A stretch of DNA of 64,000 bases. Origin: Burkholderiales bacterium RIFCSPHIGHO2_01_FULL_63_240 (GTDB lineage: Bacteria; Pseudomonadota; Gammaproteobacteria; Burkholderiales; Burkholderiaceae_C). Below the pieces are notes generated by a model that had not been told where the DNA came from, made no database searches, and was given only the letters and a program-made list of their open reading frames with translations. A program made the translations under genes and the position numbers. The stretch spans positions 62,001 to 126,000 of the forward strand of contig MERU01000001.1 of assembly GCA_001770725.1 (NCBI GenBank), read 5' to 3'. Of this stretch, positions 1 to 8,394 are shown in pieces; positions within the stretch are counted from its first letter, which is position 1; each line of letters starts with the position of its first letter.

Positions 1-134
1 GCTTGATGGCCACCCTGGCCTTCATCGGCTTGCGCTGGCAACTCTCCGAGCACACCCAAGCCACCCTGGGCGCGCATCACCACATCGTGCAACTGGCGCC
101 GCAGTCGGCCCACATCACCATCACCCTGCCCTGA
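1..134 (+). CDS. C-terminal fragment of an unidentified protein
   Basis: The frame beginning at base 3 is open from the window edge to a TGA at 132-134 and encodes 43 residues. It opens with a short hydrophobic stretch (LMATLAFIGL) and ends in a His/Gln/Ile-rich tail finishing ITITLP. The start lies outside the window, so family and function cannot be told. Its stop abuts the stop of the convergent rarA gene with no spacer. Codon choice is GC-rich like its neighbours, which supports coding, but the fragment is too short to be certain. Confidence 0.45.
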   Translation, partial: LMATLAFIGLRWQLSEHTQATLGAHHHIVQLAPQSAHITITLP

Positions 135-1553
135 TCAGTCGGCGTCCGCCAGGCCTGAGGCATCGGCGCCTCCCTGGGGCTCCGCCGACGCGTCACGCGG
201 TGCACGCGCATCACCGGCGAGTCGGCGCAACTGATTGACCCGCTCGCCGATCTTGATCTCCAGCCCGCGCGGCACAGGCTGATAGAAGGCCTGCTCTGCC
301 ATGCCATCCGGGAAGTAGCGCTCGCCTGCCGCGATACCATCCGGTTCGTCGTGGGCATAGCGGTAGCCATCGCCATGACCGAGCTGCTTCATGAGCTTGG
401 TCGGTGCGTTGCGCAGGTGCATGGGCACGGGGCGGGTGGTGTCCTGCTTGACCCAGGCACGAACCGCCTTGTAGGCCACGTAAGCCGCGTTGCTCTTGGG
501 TGCGATGGCCAGGTAGATCACGCACTGCGCCAACGTCAGCTCGCCCTCCGGAGAACCCAGCCGCTCGTAGGTCTCGCTCGCATCGAGCGCCATGCGCAAG
601 GCACGTGGGTCGGCCAGGCCGATGTCCTCGCTGGCCATGCGCACCAGGCGGCGGGCGATGTAGCGGGGGTCCACACCGCCATCGACCATGCGAACGAACC
701 AATACAACGCAGCATCGGGATCAGAGCCCCGCACCGATTTGTGCAGGGCCGAGATGGTGTCGTAGAACTGGTCGCCACCCTTGTCGTAGCGACGCAGCTG
801 TTCGCCCAGGGCGCGCTCCAGCTCGGGCTCGTCGAGCACCTCGCGCCCCTTGAGCATGCCGCACAGGGCCTCGTAGGTGTTGAGCAGGCGGCGCGCATCG
901 CCATCGGCGTAGGCAATGAGGCGATCGCGCGCGGCCGGGGTCAGCGAAGGGCCGGACAAGGCCTCGCGCCCTTTGTCGAGCAGTCGCACCATGGCCTCGT
1001 GGTCCATGGCGCGAAGCACGTGCACGGTGGCGCGCGACAGCAGCGCGGCATTGACCTCGAAGGACGGGTTCTCGGTCGTGGCGCCGATGAAGGTGAACAG
1101 GCCCGACTCCACATGCGGCAGGAAAGCGTCCTGCTGGGCCTTGTTGAAACGGTGCACCTCGTCGACGAAGACGATGGTGCGGCGGCCGGTCCGCAAGGCA
1201 GCTTGCGCCTGCTCGACCGCCTCGCGGATGTCCTTGACCCCACCCAGCACGGCCGAGATCGCCAGGAACTGGGCATCGACCGTGCCCGCCATCAGCCGCG
1301 CCAGCGTGGTCTTGCCCACGCCGGGGGGGCCCCACAGGATCATGGAGTGCGGCTGCCCCGACTCGAATGCCACGCGCAGGGGCTGGCCTTCTCCGAGGAG
1401 GTGGTCCTGCCCGATCACATCGGCGAGCGAGCGGGGGCGCAGGCGCTCGGCCAGCGGGGCGTGGGGCGAAGGCTGGCCGCGCCCGTCCGACGCGTTTGCC
1501 AGCCCCGAAGGCGGCATGGGATCGGGAAAATCCAGGGACAGGGAATCTTGCAT
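135..1553 (-). CDS. rarA: Replication-associated recombination protein RarA (MgsA), AAA+ ATPase
   Basis: This is a clamp-loader-like AAA+ ATPase of the RarA/MgsA/Mgs1 family, which acts at stalled replication forks. The Walker A motif GPPGVGKTT, the Walker B motif FVDEVHRF and the sensor segment GATTENPSFEVN are all present, followed by the C-terminal tetramerisation region. The ATG at 1553 gives about 472 residues, close to the family norm. The frame stays open 24 codons further upstream, but those residues do not look like family sequence. Upstream of this ATG there is a GACAAT hexamer and no clear Shine-Dalgarno. In related bacteria rarA directly follows lolA; here a helicase gene on the other strand lies between them. 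Confidence 0.93.
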   Translation of the reverse strand: MQDSLSLDFPDPMPPSGLANASDGRGQPSPHAPLAERLRPRSLADVIGQDHLLGEGQPLRVAFESGQPHSMILWGPPGVGKTTLARLMAGTVDAQFLAISAVLGGVKDIREAVEQAQAALRTGRRTIVFVDEVHRFNKAQQDAFLPHVESGLFTFIGATTENPSFEVNAALLSRATVHVLRAMDHEAMVRLLDKGREALSGPSLTPAARDRLIAYADGDARRLLNTYEALCGMLKGREVLDEPELERALGEQLRRYDKGGDQFYDTISALHKSVRGSDPDAALYWFVRMVDGGVDPRYIARRLVRMASEDIGLADPRALRMALDASETYERLGSPEGELTLAQCVIYLAIAPKSNAAYVAYKAVRAWVKQDTTRPVPMHLRNAPTKLMKQLGHGDGYRYAHDEPDGIAAGERYFPDGMAEQAFYQPVPRGLEIKIGERVNQLRRLAGDARAPRDASAEPQGGADASGLADAD

Positions 1554-1725
1554 GGAGAGATTGTCGCGCGTGCCCGGCCGCCCCGCCAAAAGCCAGAAAT
1601 GTGACGGTTTGATGAAGGTAAACACCGATTTGGCCCCGCCTCGTCAGGCGCATGCTTGATCCTCCCGGCGCTCGTTCAGGTCGGCTCCATCCGCCCCCGA
1701 AGAACGAACAAAGCTGAGGTGCCCC

Positions 1726-1860
1726 ATGCTGACCTTGACCCTGCTGGCCCTGGTGGCCGTTCCCGTCGCCATCGACCTGGCCCTGCGCGGCCGTCATCAG
1801 ACCATCGAGCTTTCCATGGCCCGCACGGCCGCGACGCTTGACAAATCGGCCTTGATGTAA
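1726..1860 (+). CDS. Small hypothetical membrane protein, 44 residues
   Basis: An ATG at 1726 is preceded by GAGGT at good spacing and opens a 44-codon frame ending in TAA at 1860. The peptide starts with an alternating Leu/Thr/Val hydrophobic stretch (MLTLTLLALVAVPVAIDLAL) able to span the membrane once, followed by a basic RGRH segment and an amphipathic tail. I do not recognise a family. It lies in the gap between the divergently oriented rarA and helicase genes. The ribosome site and membrane-like start favour a real gene, but 44 codons are weak evidence alone. Confidence 0.4.
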   Translation: MLTLTLLALVAVPVAIDLALRGRHQTIELSMARTAATLDKSALM

Positions 1861-2265
1861 GAGACTCTGCGACTTGCCAATACCGGGGAAACCCCAGGAG
1901 CCCAACAGGGCACCACCGGTTCCCCGCTTGGCATTTCGTTCATCCCCTCTGACCTCTTTCAAGCCAGTTGGCTTGCGCTGCCCGCGCAACACAGCCAACT
2001 GAAGCGAGGACGGCGCCCTTGGATCCGAAAGGACACACAAGAGTGCCCCTGTCGTGTCTTGAGTTTCGGTTGGCGGCGATGCCGTCGCTATGACCGACTC
2101 AACGTGACCCCGGCCCCACGGCAAGACCGTCGGCCGCCACGCAGTCCGGACACGTTCCCAGCGACTCACCATGTCCTGCCACGCATGTGCGTTCGGCAGG
2201 CAGGCCCTGTTGTTGCCGCGCGCAAATTGTGCGGTCACGGGGTTGCTCCCTCTTTGGATGTCAAC
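1861..2265 (+). promoter_or_regulatory. Long non-coding leader region of the RNA helicase gene, with hairpins
   Basis: These 405 bases contain no convincing gene. They hold several inverted repeats. The best (1965-2001) pairs CAGTTGGCTTGCGC with GCGCAA and GCCAACTG around a five-base loop and a four-base bulge. Its left arm overlaps a local palindrome AAGCCA-GT-TGGCTT at 1961-1974. A weaker GGGGAAACC / GGTTCCCC pair lies near 1882-1926. No clear sigma-70 promoter could be fixed. Long structured leaders occur on cold-shock and autoregulated DEAD-box helicase mRNAs, so a regulatory leader is inferred rather than shown. Confidence 0.4.
1965..2001 (+). other. Long bulged hairpin upstream of the helicase gene
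   Basis: CAGTTGGC and TTGCGC (1965-1978) can pair with GCGCAA (1984-1989) and GCCAACTG (1994-2001), leaving loop TGCCC and bulge CACA. That is 14 base pairs, far more than expected by chance in a 37-base stretch. No T-run follows, so it is not a typical intrinsic terminator. Confidence 0.5.
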
Positions 2266-4242
2266 ATGACCGACGTTTCTCGCGAATTCACCGATGCCGA
2301 ACTGCCCCAAGGCACCGACGCACCCGAAACCCACCACGAAGCCGCCGCCGAGCCCAGCGGCCCCTCCTTCGTCGAACTGGGCCTGAGCCCGGAACTCTGC
2401 AAGGCGCTGGCCGACTCCGGCTACACCCAACCCACCGGCGTGCAGATCAAGGCCATCCCGGCCGCGATGAACGGCGCCGACCTGCGCGTGGCCTCGTCCA
2501 CGGGCTCCGGCAAGACCGCTGCCTTCATGCTGCCCGCGCTGGAGCGCATCGTGGCAGCCCGCGGCGACAGCAAGCGCCGCGACACCCCGGGCGGCAAAGG
2601 CAAGGCGCACGGCCCGCGCGTGCTGGTGCTGGCACCGACCCGCGAACTCGCCATGCAAGTGGCCAAGGCTGCTTCCACCTACGGCAAGCACATGCAAGGC
2701 CTGCGCGTGGCCACCATCGTGGGCGGCGTGCCCTACGGCTACCAGCTCAAGGCCCTGAAGGGCCCGCTGGATGTCCTGATCGCCACCCCCGGCCGCCTGC
2801 TCGACCACTTGAACACCGGCGCCGCCGTGCTGTCCAACCTCGAAGTGCTGGTGCTCGACGAGGCCGACCGCATGCTGGACATGGGCTTCATCGATGACAT
2901 CGAAGCCATCGCCGACGCCACCCCGGCCGAGCGCCAGACGCTGATGTTCTCGGCCACCTTCGCCGGCCACGTCGGCCAGCTGGCCCAGCGCCTGACCCGC
3001 GACGCGGTGACCATCGAAGTGGCCTCGCACACCGACAGCCACGACAACATCGAGCAGCGCCTGCACATGGCCGACTCGCTGGTGCACAAGAACAAGCTGC
3101 TGGACCACCTGCTGGCCGACAAGGCCGTGGACCAGGCCGTGATCTTCACCAGCACCCAGCGCGATGCCGACATCCTGGCCGACCGCCTGGCCGACATGGG
3201 TCACGCCGTGGCCGCCCTGCACGGCGGCATGCCGCAAGGCCGTCGCAACCGCGTGCTGCAAGGCCTGCGCATGCGCCAGCTGCGCGTGCTGGTCGCCACC
3301 GACGTCGCCGCCCGCGGCATCGACGTGCCGACCATCACCCACGTGATCAACTACGGCATGCCGATGAAGGCAGAAGACTACGTGCACCGCATCGGCCGCA
3401 CCGGTCGCGCCGGCCGTTCGGGCCTGGCCGTGACCCTGGTCGAGCGCCGCGACATCGGCATGCTGCGCCGCATCGAGCGCTTCACCACCCACCGCATCGC
3501 CGAGTCGGTGATCGAGGGCATGGAGCCGCAGACCAAGCTGTTCAACGACAAGGGCCCGCGCCATGACAAGCCGATGCCCGGCCATGGTCGCCGTGGCGGT
3601 GGCTTCGGTGGTGGTTTCGGTGGCGGCGGCTTTGGCGGCAAGCGCGAAGGCGGCTGGGGCGAAGGCCGTGGCGGCGAGCGTGGTTTCGCTCCGCGTGAAG
3701 ACCGTGGTTTTGCCCCCCGTGAAGACCGTGGCTTCCAGCCTCGCCCCGATCAACAGCGCTTCAACGGCCCGTCCGAAGATCGCGGCTTCGCACCGCGTGA
3801 AGACCGCGGCGGCTTTGCCGGCGGCGAGCGCAAGCGCTTCGACGATCGCGGCAGCTTCGGCAACAAGCCTTTCGGTGACAAGCCTTTCGGTGACAAGCCG
3901 TTTGGCGGCAAGGGCGGCAAGCCTTTCGGCAGCAAGCCCTTTGGTGACCGCCCCGCGTTTGGCGACCGCCCGCAAGGCGAGCGCAGCTTCGGCGGCGACC
4001 GCCCCTTCGAAAAGAAGTCCTTCGACAAGCCCGCTGGCAAGTCGTTCGGCGACAAGCCTTTCGGTGACAAGCCCTTTGGCGGCAAGGGCGGCAAGCCTTT
4101 CGGTGGCAAGCCCTTTGGCGAGAAGTCGTTCGGCGAGCGCTCGTTCGGTGACAAGCCGTTTGGCGACAAGCCCTTCGGCAACAAGGGTGGCTTCAAGCCG
4201 GCCGGTGGCAAGCGCCCGGGCTTCGGCAAGCGCGAAGGCTGA
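2266..4242 (+). CDS. rhlE: DEAD-box ATP-dependent RNA helicase (RhlE type) with KPFG-repeat tail
   Basis: This 658-residue protein unwinds structured RNA and probably helps ribosome assembly and mRNA turnover. Motif I (STGSGKT, near residues 79-85), PTRELA, TPGRLLDHL, the DEAD box (VLDEADRMLDMGF, from 196), SAT in MFSATF (about 229) and HRIGRTGRAG (from 374) appear in canonical order. From about residue 443 the chain becomes Gly/Arg-rich and then a run of KPFGD/KPFGG repeats to the end, a low-complexity RNA-binding-like tail. The ATG at 2266 fits the family N-terminus better than an in-frame start at 2059, whose 69 extra residues look non-coding. The ribosome site (TTTGGA) is weak. Confidence 0.93.
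   Translation: MTDVSREFTDAELPQGTDAPETHHEAAAEPSGPSFVELGLSPELCKALADSGYTQPTGVQIKAIPAAMNGADLRVASSTGSGKTAAFMLPALERIVAARGDSKRRDTPGGKGKAHGPRVLVLAPTRELAMQVAKAASTYGKHMQGLRVATIVGGVPYGYQLKALKGPLDVLIATPGRLLDHLNTGAAVLSNLEVLVLDEADRMLDMGFIDDIEAIADATPAERQTLMFSATFAGHVGQLAQRLTRDAVTIEVASHTDSHDNIEQRLHMADSLVHKNKLLDHLLADKAVDQAVIFTSTQRDADILADRLADMGHAVAALHGGMPQGRRNRVLQGLRMRQLRVLVATDVAARGIDVPTITHVINYGMPMKAEDYVHRIGRTGRAGRSGLAVTLVERRDIGMLRRIERFTTHRIAESVIEGMEPQTKLFNDKGPRHDKPMPGHGRRGGGFGGGFGGGGFGGKREGGWGEGRGGERGFAPREDRGFAPREDRGFQPRPDQQRFNGPSEDRGFAPREDRGGFAGGERKRFDDRGSFGNKPFGDKPFGDKPFGGKGGKPFGSKPFGDRPAFGDRPQGERSFGGDRPFEKKSFDKPAGKSFGDKPFGDKPFGGKGGKPFGGKPFGEKSFGERSFGDKPFGDKPFGNKGGFKPAGGKRPGFGKREG
3865..4179 (+). repeat. Tandem KPFG(D/G) coding repeats in the helicase tail
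   Basis: A 15-base unit of the form AAG-CCN-TTY-GGY-GAC, encoding KPFGD, recurs in phase. A larger block encoding KPFGDKPFGGKGGKPFG occurs twice, near 3880-3945 and 4048-4112. The repeats are nearly identical in DNA, which suggests recent expansion and possible length variation between strains. Confidence 0.8.
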
Positions 4243-4341
4243 TCGGCCAGAGCGGCTTCGGCACACAAGCTGAAACCGCGAGAACGATGGTGCTCACGGG
4301 CCCCGCCTGCTGAGCCCCGTCGTTCAACCCTGCCCCACATC

Positions 4342-4376
4342 GCCCTGACGGGCTGCGTCAGCGCAAGCGTCAGGGC
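4342..4376. other. 9-bp inverted repeat between convergent helicase and lolA genes
   Basis: GCCCTGACG (4342-4350) and CGTCAGGGC (4368-4376) are perfect complements, and the right arm covers the lolA stop codon. There is no T-run on either side, so a terminator role for the convergent pair is possible but weak. Confidence 0.35.
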
Positions 4377-5068
4377 TGCTCCAGCACATCGGCCCCTTTG
4401 GGCGGCGTGAACTGGAACTGATCCGCCGCCACCTTGGTGCGCGAATCGAATTGCGTGAACGTCAGGCGCGAACGCTGCCCGAAGCTGTCGAGGATCTCCA
4501 GCTCGGCCAATTGCCCCTGGCGGAAACCCACGCGCACAGACTGGAACTGCCCGTCCTTGCTTCGAGGCCGGGCTTCCACCCATTTCAGACCGGACGTTGC
4601 CTGTTGAGCCGTCGGGGTCGCGGACGCCGCACCCGATGATGACGCAGGCGCGTCTTGTGTCGCCACATTGCTGAGAACGAAGTCCTTGTCCAGGGCGCCT
4701 CCCGCCAGCAAGGCGGCCGGCGTCGCGCCGACGGCCTGGGTCATGGGCCGCACCGTGACCTGGTTGAGGTCCGCGTCGTAGAGCCACACTTTCTTGCCGT
4801 CACCGACGATGACCTGTTCGGTGGGCTTCGTGTAGACAAACCGGAAGCGATCCGGCCGCTGAAAGGCCAGCGTCCCCTCGGATTTGCGCGCGCGCTTGCC
4901 ATCGGGCGACGTCACGGTCTGCACAAACCGGCCCTGGGCCGATTGCACGTCCTTGACGAACGCGCGCAACTGAGCGACGCCGTCGGCTTCGGCCGGCGCG
5001 GCGAGCACAGGCGCCAGGGCACCGGCTGACAAAAACGCCGCGGGCACAACATGCCGGAACTTCAACAT
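4370..5068 (-). CDS. lolA: Outer-membrane lipoprotein carrier protein LolA
   Basis: LolA is the periplasmic chaperone that carries lipoproteins from the LolCDE complex to LolB in the outer membrane. The 232-residue product has a Sec signal peptide (a basic start, then a hydrophobic core ending near ALAPVLA-APA). Family landmarks are FVKDVQSAQGRFVQTV, RPDRFRFVY and the DADLNQVTVRP strand. A Ser/Ala/Thr-rich insert (about residues 140-158) is not typical of short LolA proteins. It lies downstream of ftsK, as is usual in this order, but the PEP-CTERM gene separates them. Confidence 0.93.
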   Translation of the reverse strand: MLKFRHVVPAAFLSAGALAPVLAAPAEADGVAQLRAFVKDVQSAQGRFVQTVTSPDGKRARKSEGTLAFQRPDRFRFVYTKPTEQVIVGDGKKVWLYDADLNQVTVRPMTQAVGATPAALLAGGALDKDFVLSNVATQDAPASSSGAASATPTAQQATSGLKWVEARPRSKDGQFQSVRVGFRQGQLAELEILDSFGQRSRLTFTQFDSRTKVAADQFQFTPPKGADVLEQP

Positions 5069-5137
5069 CTGAACTTGGCCTCCACAGGGATGTAGAGGCC
5101 GATTGTTCCATGGCTCAAGCCAGTGCGCCCGAGAGCC

Positions 5138-5737
5138 TCACGCATCCCCTTGACGACGTCGAGACACACCTGCGGCGACGGCCAAGCCAACCAGCGCCAA
5201 CGCCACCGCCCCCGGCTCGGGGACCTGGGTGACCAAAACGCCAGCCGGAACGATGGCCCACTCTGTGGCGCCCGGCGGCTTCCATTGCAGGATGACGCCG
5301 TCGTAAGTGAAGTTCTCATAGAAGCGCACATCCAGAGCGTGCGCCCCCGCCGTCAGGGTCGCGCTGCCCAGGCCCTCGCCGTACCACTGCAGGCCGGGGT
5401 TGTTGATCACGGTTTGATCACCGATGAACACCTGGATGCCATCGTCGGACACCGATCGGAACTCGTAAACACCGTCGGCGGGGACCAGGAGGTAGCCTGC
5501 CCAAGTCACCGTGTAGAGCTCGTCCACGCCCAGCGGATTCCAGCGGTAGCCCTGGGTGTTGTCCCAGTGATCGATTTGGGGGTCGACGAACGTGCCCAGG
5601 TGGGTGAGCCCGACGGTCGAGATGTTGCCGCTGAGGTCGATCTGCCAACCGCTGTAAACATCGGCCCTCAGATCACCCCAGGCGTTACCCGCCACGGCGG
5701 AACCCAGCACCAAGGCAGCAAGCCAGTTTGCTTTCAT
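5138..5737 (-). CDS. PEP-CTERM sorted exoprotein with PA14-like domain
   Basis: The 199-residue product starts at an ATG with an excellent AAGGAG site 7 bases upstream. It has a signal peptide ending near GNAWG and a beta-rich body resembling a PA14 carbohydrate-binding domain (YLLVPADGVYEFRSVSDDGIQVFIGD is cut here to its hallmark SDDGIQVF). The C-terminus carries VPEPG, a hydrophobic helix and a basic RRRQ end. That tripartite end is the PEP-CTERM sorting signal read by exosortase EpsH/XrtA, so the protein is probably exported and cut in the envelope during exopolysaccharide production. No exosortase gene lies in the window. A 12-residue longer or 20-residue longer start is less likely. Confidence 0.85.
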   Translation of the reverse strand: MKANWLAALVLGSAVAGNAWGDLRADVYSGWQIDLSGNISTVGLTHLGTFVDPQIDHWDNTQGYRWNPLGVDELYTVTWAGYLLVPADGVYEFRSVSDDGIQVFIGDQTVINNPGLQWYGEGLGSATLTAGAHALDVRFYENFTYDGVILQWKPPGATEWAIVPAGVLVTQVPEPGAVALALVGLAVAAGVSRRRQGDA

Positions 5738-5837
5738 GTCCGCGCTCCTTGCTTGAATTGAACGTGGATCATCAAACAAGTGGCAGGCCAATCCCATCCC
5801 TAAAACCGACCCCAGCTGGCGACCAAACCCTCAGGCC

Positions 5838-8291
5838 TCAGGCCTCATCCCACGGCGCCGAAGTGGCGCCACCCTCTCCACCGCGCTGCGGCACGATGAG
5901 TTCGCGGTTGCCGTTGGTGGCCATGCTGGAGACCAGGCCCGACTTTTCCATCTGCTCGAGCAGGCGCGCGGCGCGGTTGTAGCCGATGCGCAGGTGGCGC
6001 TGCACCAGCGAGATCGAGGCCTTGCGATGCTGCAGCACCACAGCCACCGCGTTGTCGTACATCGGGTCCTGTTCGCCATCGCCGCCGCCCATGGGCGAGC
6101 CGTCGAGGTTGCTGCCTTCGTCGGACAGGCTGCCACCTTCGAGGATGCCTTCGATGTAGTTGGGCTCGCCCTGCGTCTTGAGGTACTCGACCACGCGGTG
6201 CACTTCCTCGTCGGACACGAAGGCACCGTGCACCCGCATCGGCAGGCCGGTGCCCGATGGCATGTAGAGCATGTCGCCCTGCCCCAGCAGCGCCTCGGCG
6301 CCCATCTGGTCAAGGATGGTGCGGCTGTCGATCTTGCTGGAGACCTGAAAGGAGATGCGGGTGGGGATGTTGGCCTTGATCAGGCCGGTGATGACGTCCA
6401 CCGAGGGGCGCTGTGTGGCCAGGATCAGGTGGATGCCGGCCGCACGCGCCTTCTGCGCCAGGCGGGCGATCAGCTCTTCGATCTTCTTGCCCACCACCAT
6501 CATCAGGTCGGCGAGTTCGTCGATCACGATGACGACATGCGGCAGGCGCTCGAGCGGCTCGGGCGCGTCCGGCGTCAGGCTGAAGGGGTTGGGCACCAGC
6601 TCGCCGCGCGCCTTGGCCTCGTCCATCTTCTTGTTGTAGCCAGCGAGGTTGCGCACGCCCATCTTGCTCATGAGCTTGTAGCGGCGCTCCATCTCGCCCA
6701 CGGCCCAGTTCAGCGCGTTGCCGGCCAGCTTCATGTCGGTCACGACCGGGCACAGCAGGTGCGGGATGCCTTCGTAGACGCTCATCTCCAGCATCTTCGG
6801 GTCGATCAGGATCAGGCGCACATCACGCGCCTCGGCCTTGTACAGCAGCGACAGGATCGTCGCGTTGATGCCCACCGATTTGCCCGAGCCGGTGGTGCCT
6901 GCCACCAGGCAGTGCGGCATCTTGGCCAGGTCGGCCACCACGGGGGCGCCGACGATGTCTTTTCCCAAGCCGATGGTCAGCATCGACTGCGCGTCGTTGT
7001 AGACCTGCGAGCCGAGGATCTCGGTCAGGCGGATCATCTGGCGCTTGGCGTTGGGCAGCTCCAGCGCCATCAGGTTCTTGCCCGGGATGGTCTCGACCAC
7101 GCGGATGCTCACCAGCGAGAGCGAACGCGCCAGGTCCTTGGCCAGGTTGACGATCTGCGAGCCCTTGACGCCCGTGGCCGGCTCGATCTCGTAGCGCGTG
7201 ATGACCGGGCCCGGCGAGGCCGCGACCACGCGCACCTCGACGCCGAAGTCCTTGAGTTTCTTCTCGATCATGCGAGAAGTCATCTCCAGGGACTCGGCGG
7301 TGACCGTTTCCATGCGCCCAGGAGCGGCGTCGAGCAAGTCGATCTGAGGCAGCTTGTTGTCGCCCATGTCGGCGAACAGGGGCTTTTGCTTTTCCTTGGC
7401 CACGCGGGTGGACTTGGGCACCTCGACCACCGGCTGCTCGATGATCAGCGGGATGGGCTCGGCCGGCAACTCGTGGCGCACCTCCTCGAACACGCGCTCG
7501 CGCTCGATGGTGGCCTGCTCGCCGATGCGCAGGTCCTGCTCGACCTCGCGCTTGGCTTCGCGGCGCTCGCGCAGGGCGTCGACGCGCTCGCCGATGCGCT
7601 CGGCCAGGTCCAGCCAGGAAAACCGCAGGGCCAGCGACAAGCCCGCCACCAGCACCGCGATCCAGAACACGCCAGAGCCATTGAAGCCCAGCCAGGTGCT
7701 GCTCAACTGCCCCAGGGTGTAGCCCAGCACGCCACCAGCGTGTTCACCCGCCACCGCCGCTTCCTGGCGGTACAGGCGCGACCATTCGAGCGAGCAACTC
7801 GCCGACATCAGCATCACCAGCCCCAGCCAGACCCGCCACATCGGCGACGGGGCCTCGGCGCCACCGCCAGCGAGGGCGTCGTCGCGGCGCAACCAGCGGG
7901 CCAGGGCCCCCAGCCACGCTCGCGCACCGATCACCAGCAGCCACCAGGCCGACAGCCCGAACAAGAGGTACGCCAGGTCCGAAGCATGGGCGCCCAGCGC
8001 CCCCACCCAGTTGCGCACCTCCAGGCCCTGGCCGGATGTCGTGAAGGCCGCGTCAAGTCGGTTGTGACTGACAAGGGCCAGCAAGGTCAACAGCCAGGCC
8101 ACCCCGCCAAACAGCAAGGCCATCTGGAAGCGCAAGGTGTGCTCGGGCGCCAGCGGCACGTCCACCGGCTCGGGCAAGGCGTTGCGGGAAAGGCGAGAAC
8201 CGACGCGGCTGGCGCCCGAGGCTTCGCTGCGCCCCGCCTGGCGAGGCGTGGCGGGGCCGTCGGACTGGAGGGAACCCAAGGGAAATGTCAT
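5838..8291 (-). CDS. ftsK: DNA translocase FtsK
   Basis: FtsK anchors at the division septum and pumps chromosome ends through it, activating XerCD at dif. The 817-residue protein has several N-terminal membrane helices (from about residue 55 to 220), a short Arg/Glu-rich linker, and the motor with Walker A GTTGSGKS (Lys near 471) and Walker [11 protein letters not shown]. The C-terminal gamma winged-helix ([18 protein letters not shown]), which reads KOPS sequences, is intact. The linker is short compared with E. coli FtsK. The ATG at 8291 follows the non-family stretch that an upstream start would add. Confidence 0.96.
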   Translation of the reverse strand: MTFPLGSLQSDGPATPRQAGRSEASGASRVGSRLSRNALPEPVDVPLAPEHTLRFQMALLFGGVAWLLTLLALVSHNRLDAAFTTSGQGLEVRNWVGALGAHASDLAYLLFGLSAWWLLVIGARAWLGALARWLRRDDALAGGGAEAPSPMWRVWLGLVMLMSASCSLEWSRLYRQEAAVAGEHAGGVLGYTLGQLSSTWLGFNGSGVFWIAVLVAGLSLALRFSWLDLAERIGERVDALRERREAKREVEQDLRIGEQATIERERVFEEVRHELPAEPIPLIIEQPVVEVPKSTRVAKEKQKPLFADMGDNKLPQIDLLDAAPGRMETVTAESLEMTSRMIEKKLKDFGVEVRVVAASPGPVITRYEIEPATGVKGSQIVNLAKDLARSLSLVSIRVVETIPGKNLMALELPNAKRQMIRLTEILGSQVYNDAQSMLTIGLGKDIVGAPVVADLAKMPHCLVAGTTGSGKSVGINATILSLLYKAEARDVRLILIDPKMLEMSVYEGIPHLLCPVVTDMKLAGNALNWAVGEMERRYKLMSKMGVRNLAGYNKKMDEAKARGELVPNPFSLTPDAPEPLERLPHVVIVIDELADLMMVVGKKIEELIARLAQKARAAGIHLILATQRPSVDVITGLIKANIPTRISFQVSSKIDSRTILDQMGAEALLGQGDMLYMPSGTGLPMRVHGAFVSDEEVHRVVEYLKTQGEPNYIEGILEGGSLSDEGSNLDGSPMGGGDGEQDPMYDNAVAVVLQHRKASISLVQRHLRIGYNRAARLLEQMEKSGLVSSMATNGNRELIVPQRGGEGGATSAPWDEA

Positions 8292-8316
8292 GCGCACATT
8301 TTGGGGGCAAATGACA

Positions 8317-8337
8317 ACGCCTCCACGGGGGAGGCGT
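8317..8337. other. 8-bp stem-loop between the Crp/Fnr gene and ftsK
   Basis: ACGCCTCC and GGAGGCGT flank a five-base loop. It lies 26 bases before the ftsK start on the transcribed strand and no T-run follows. It may be a weak terminator for the upstream regulator gene or a leader hairpin of ftsK. Confidence 0.35.
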
Positions 8338-8394
8338 CGGCACACTGCTGAGAGATCGCCGCAGCCGGCGACCGACTGACAGCAGGTAAACGTT

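Noticed and set aside
2059-2265. An N-terminal extension of the helicase from an ATG at 2059
   Set aside because: The 69 extra residues are Arg/Pro/Cys-rich and unlike any DEAD-box N-terminus; family sequence begins at 2266.
721-4266. A 1181-codon minus-strand open frame opposite the helicase gene
   Set aside because: It runs across the helicase coding region and part of rarA in the wrong frame, is made of Ala/Gly/His-rich low-complexity sequence and matches no family. It is a by-product of GC-rich codon bias.
5994-8351. A 785-codon plus-strand open frame opposite ftsK
   Set aside because: Antisense shadow of ftsK; composition is His/Gln/Arg-rich with no domain.
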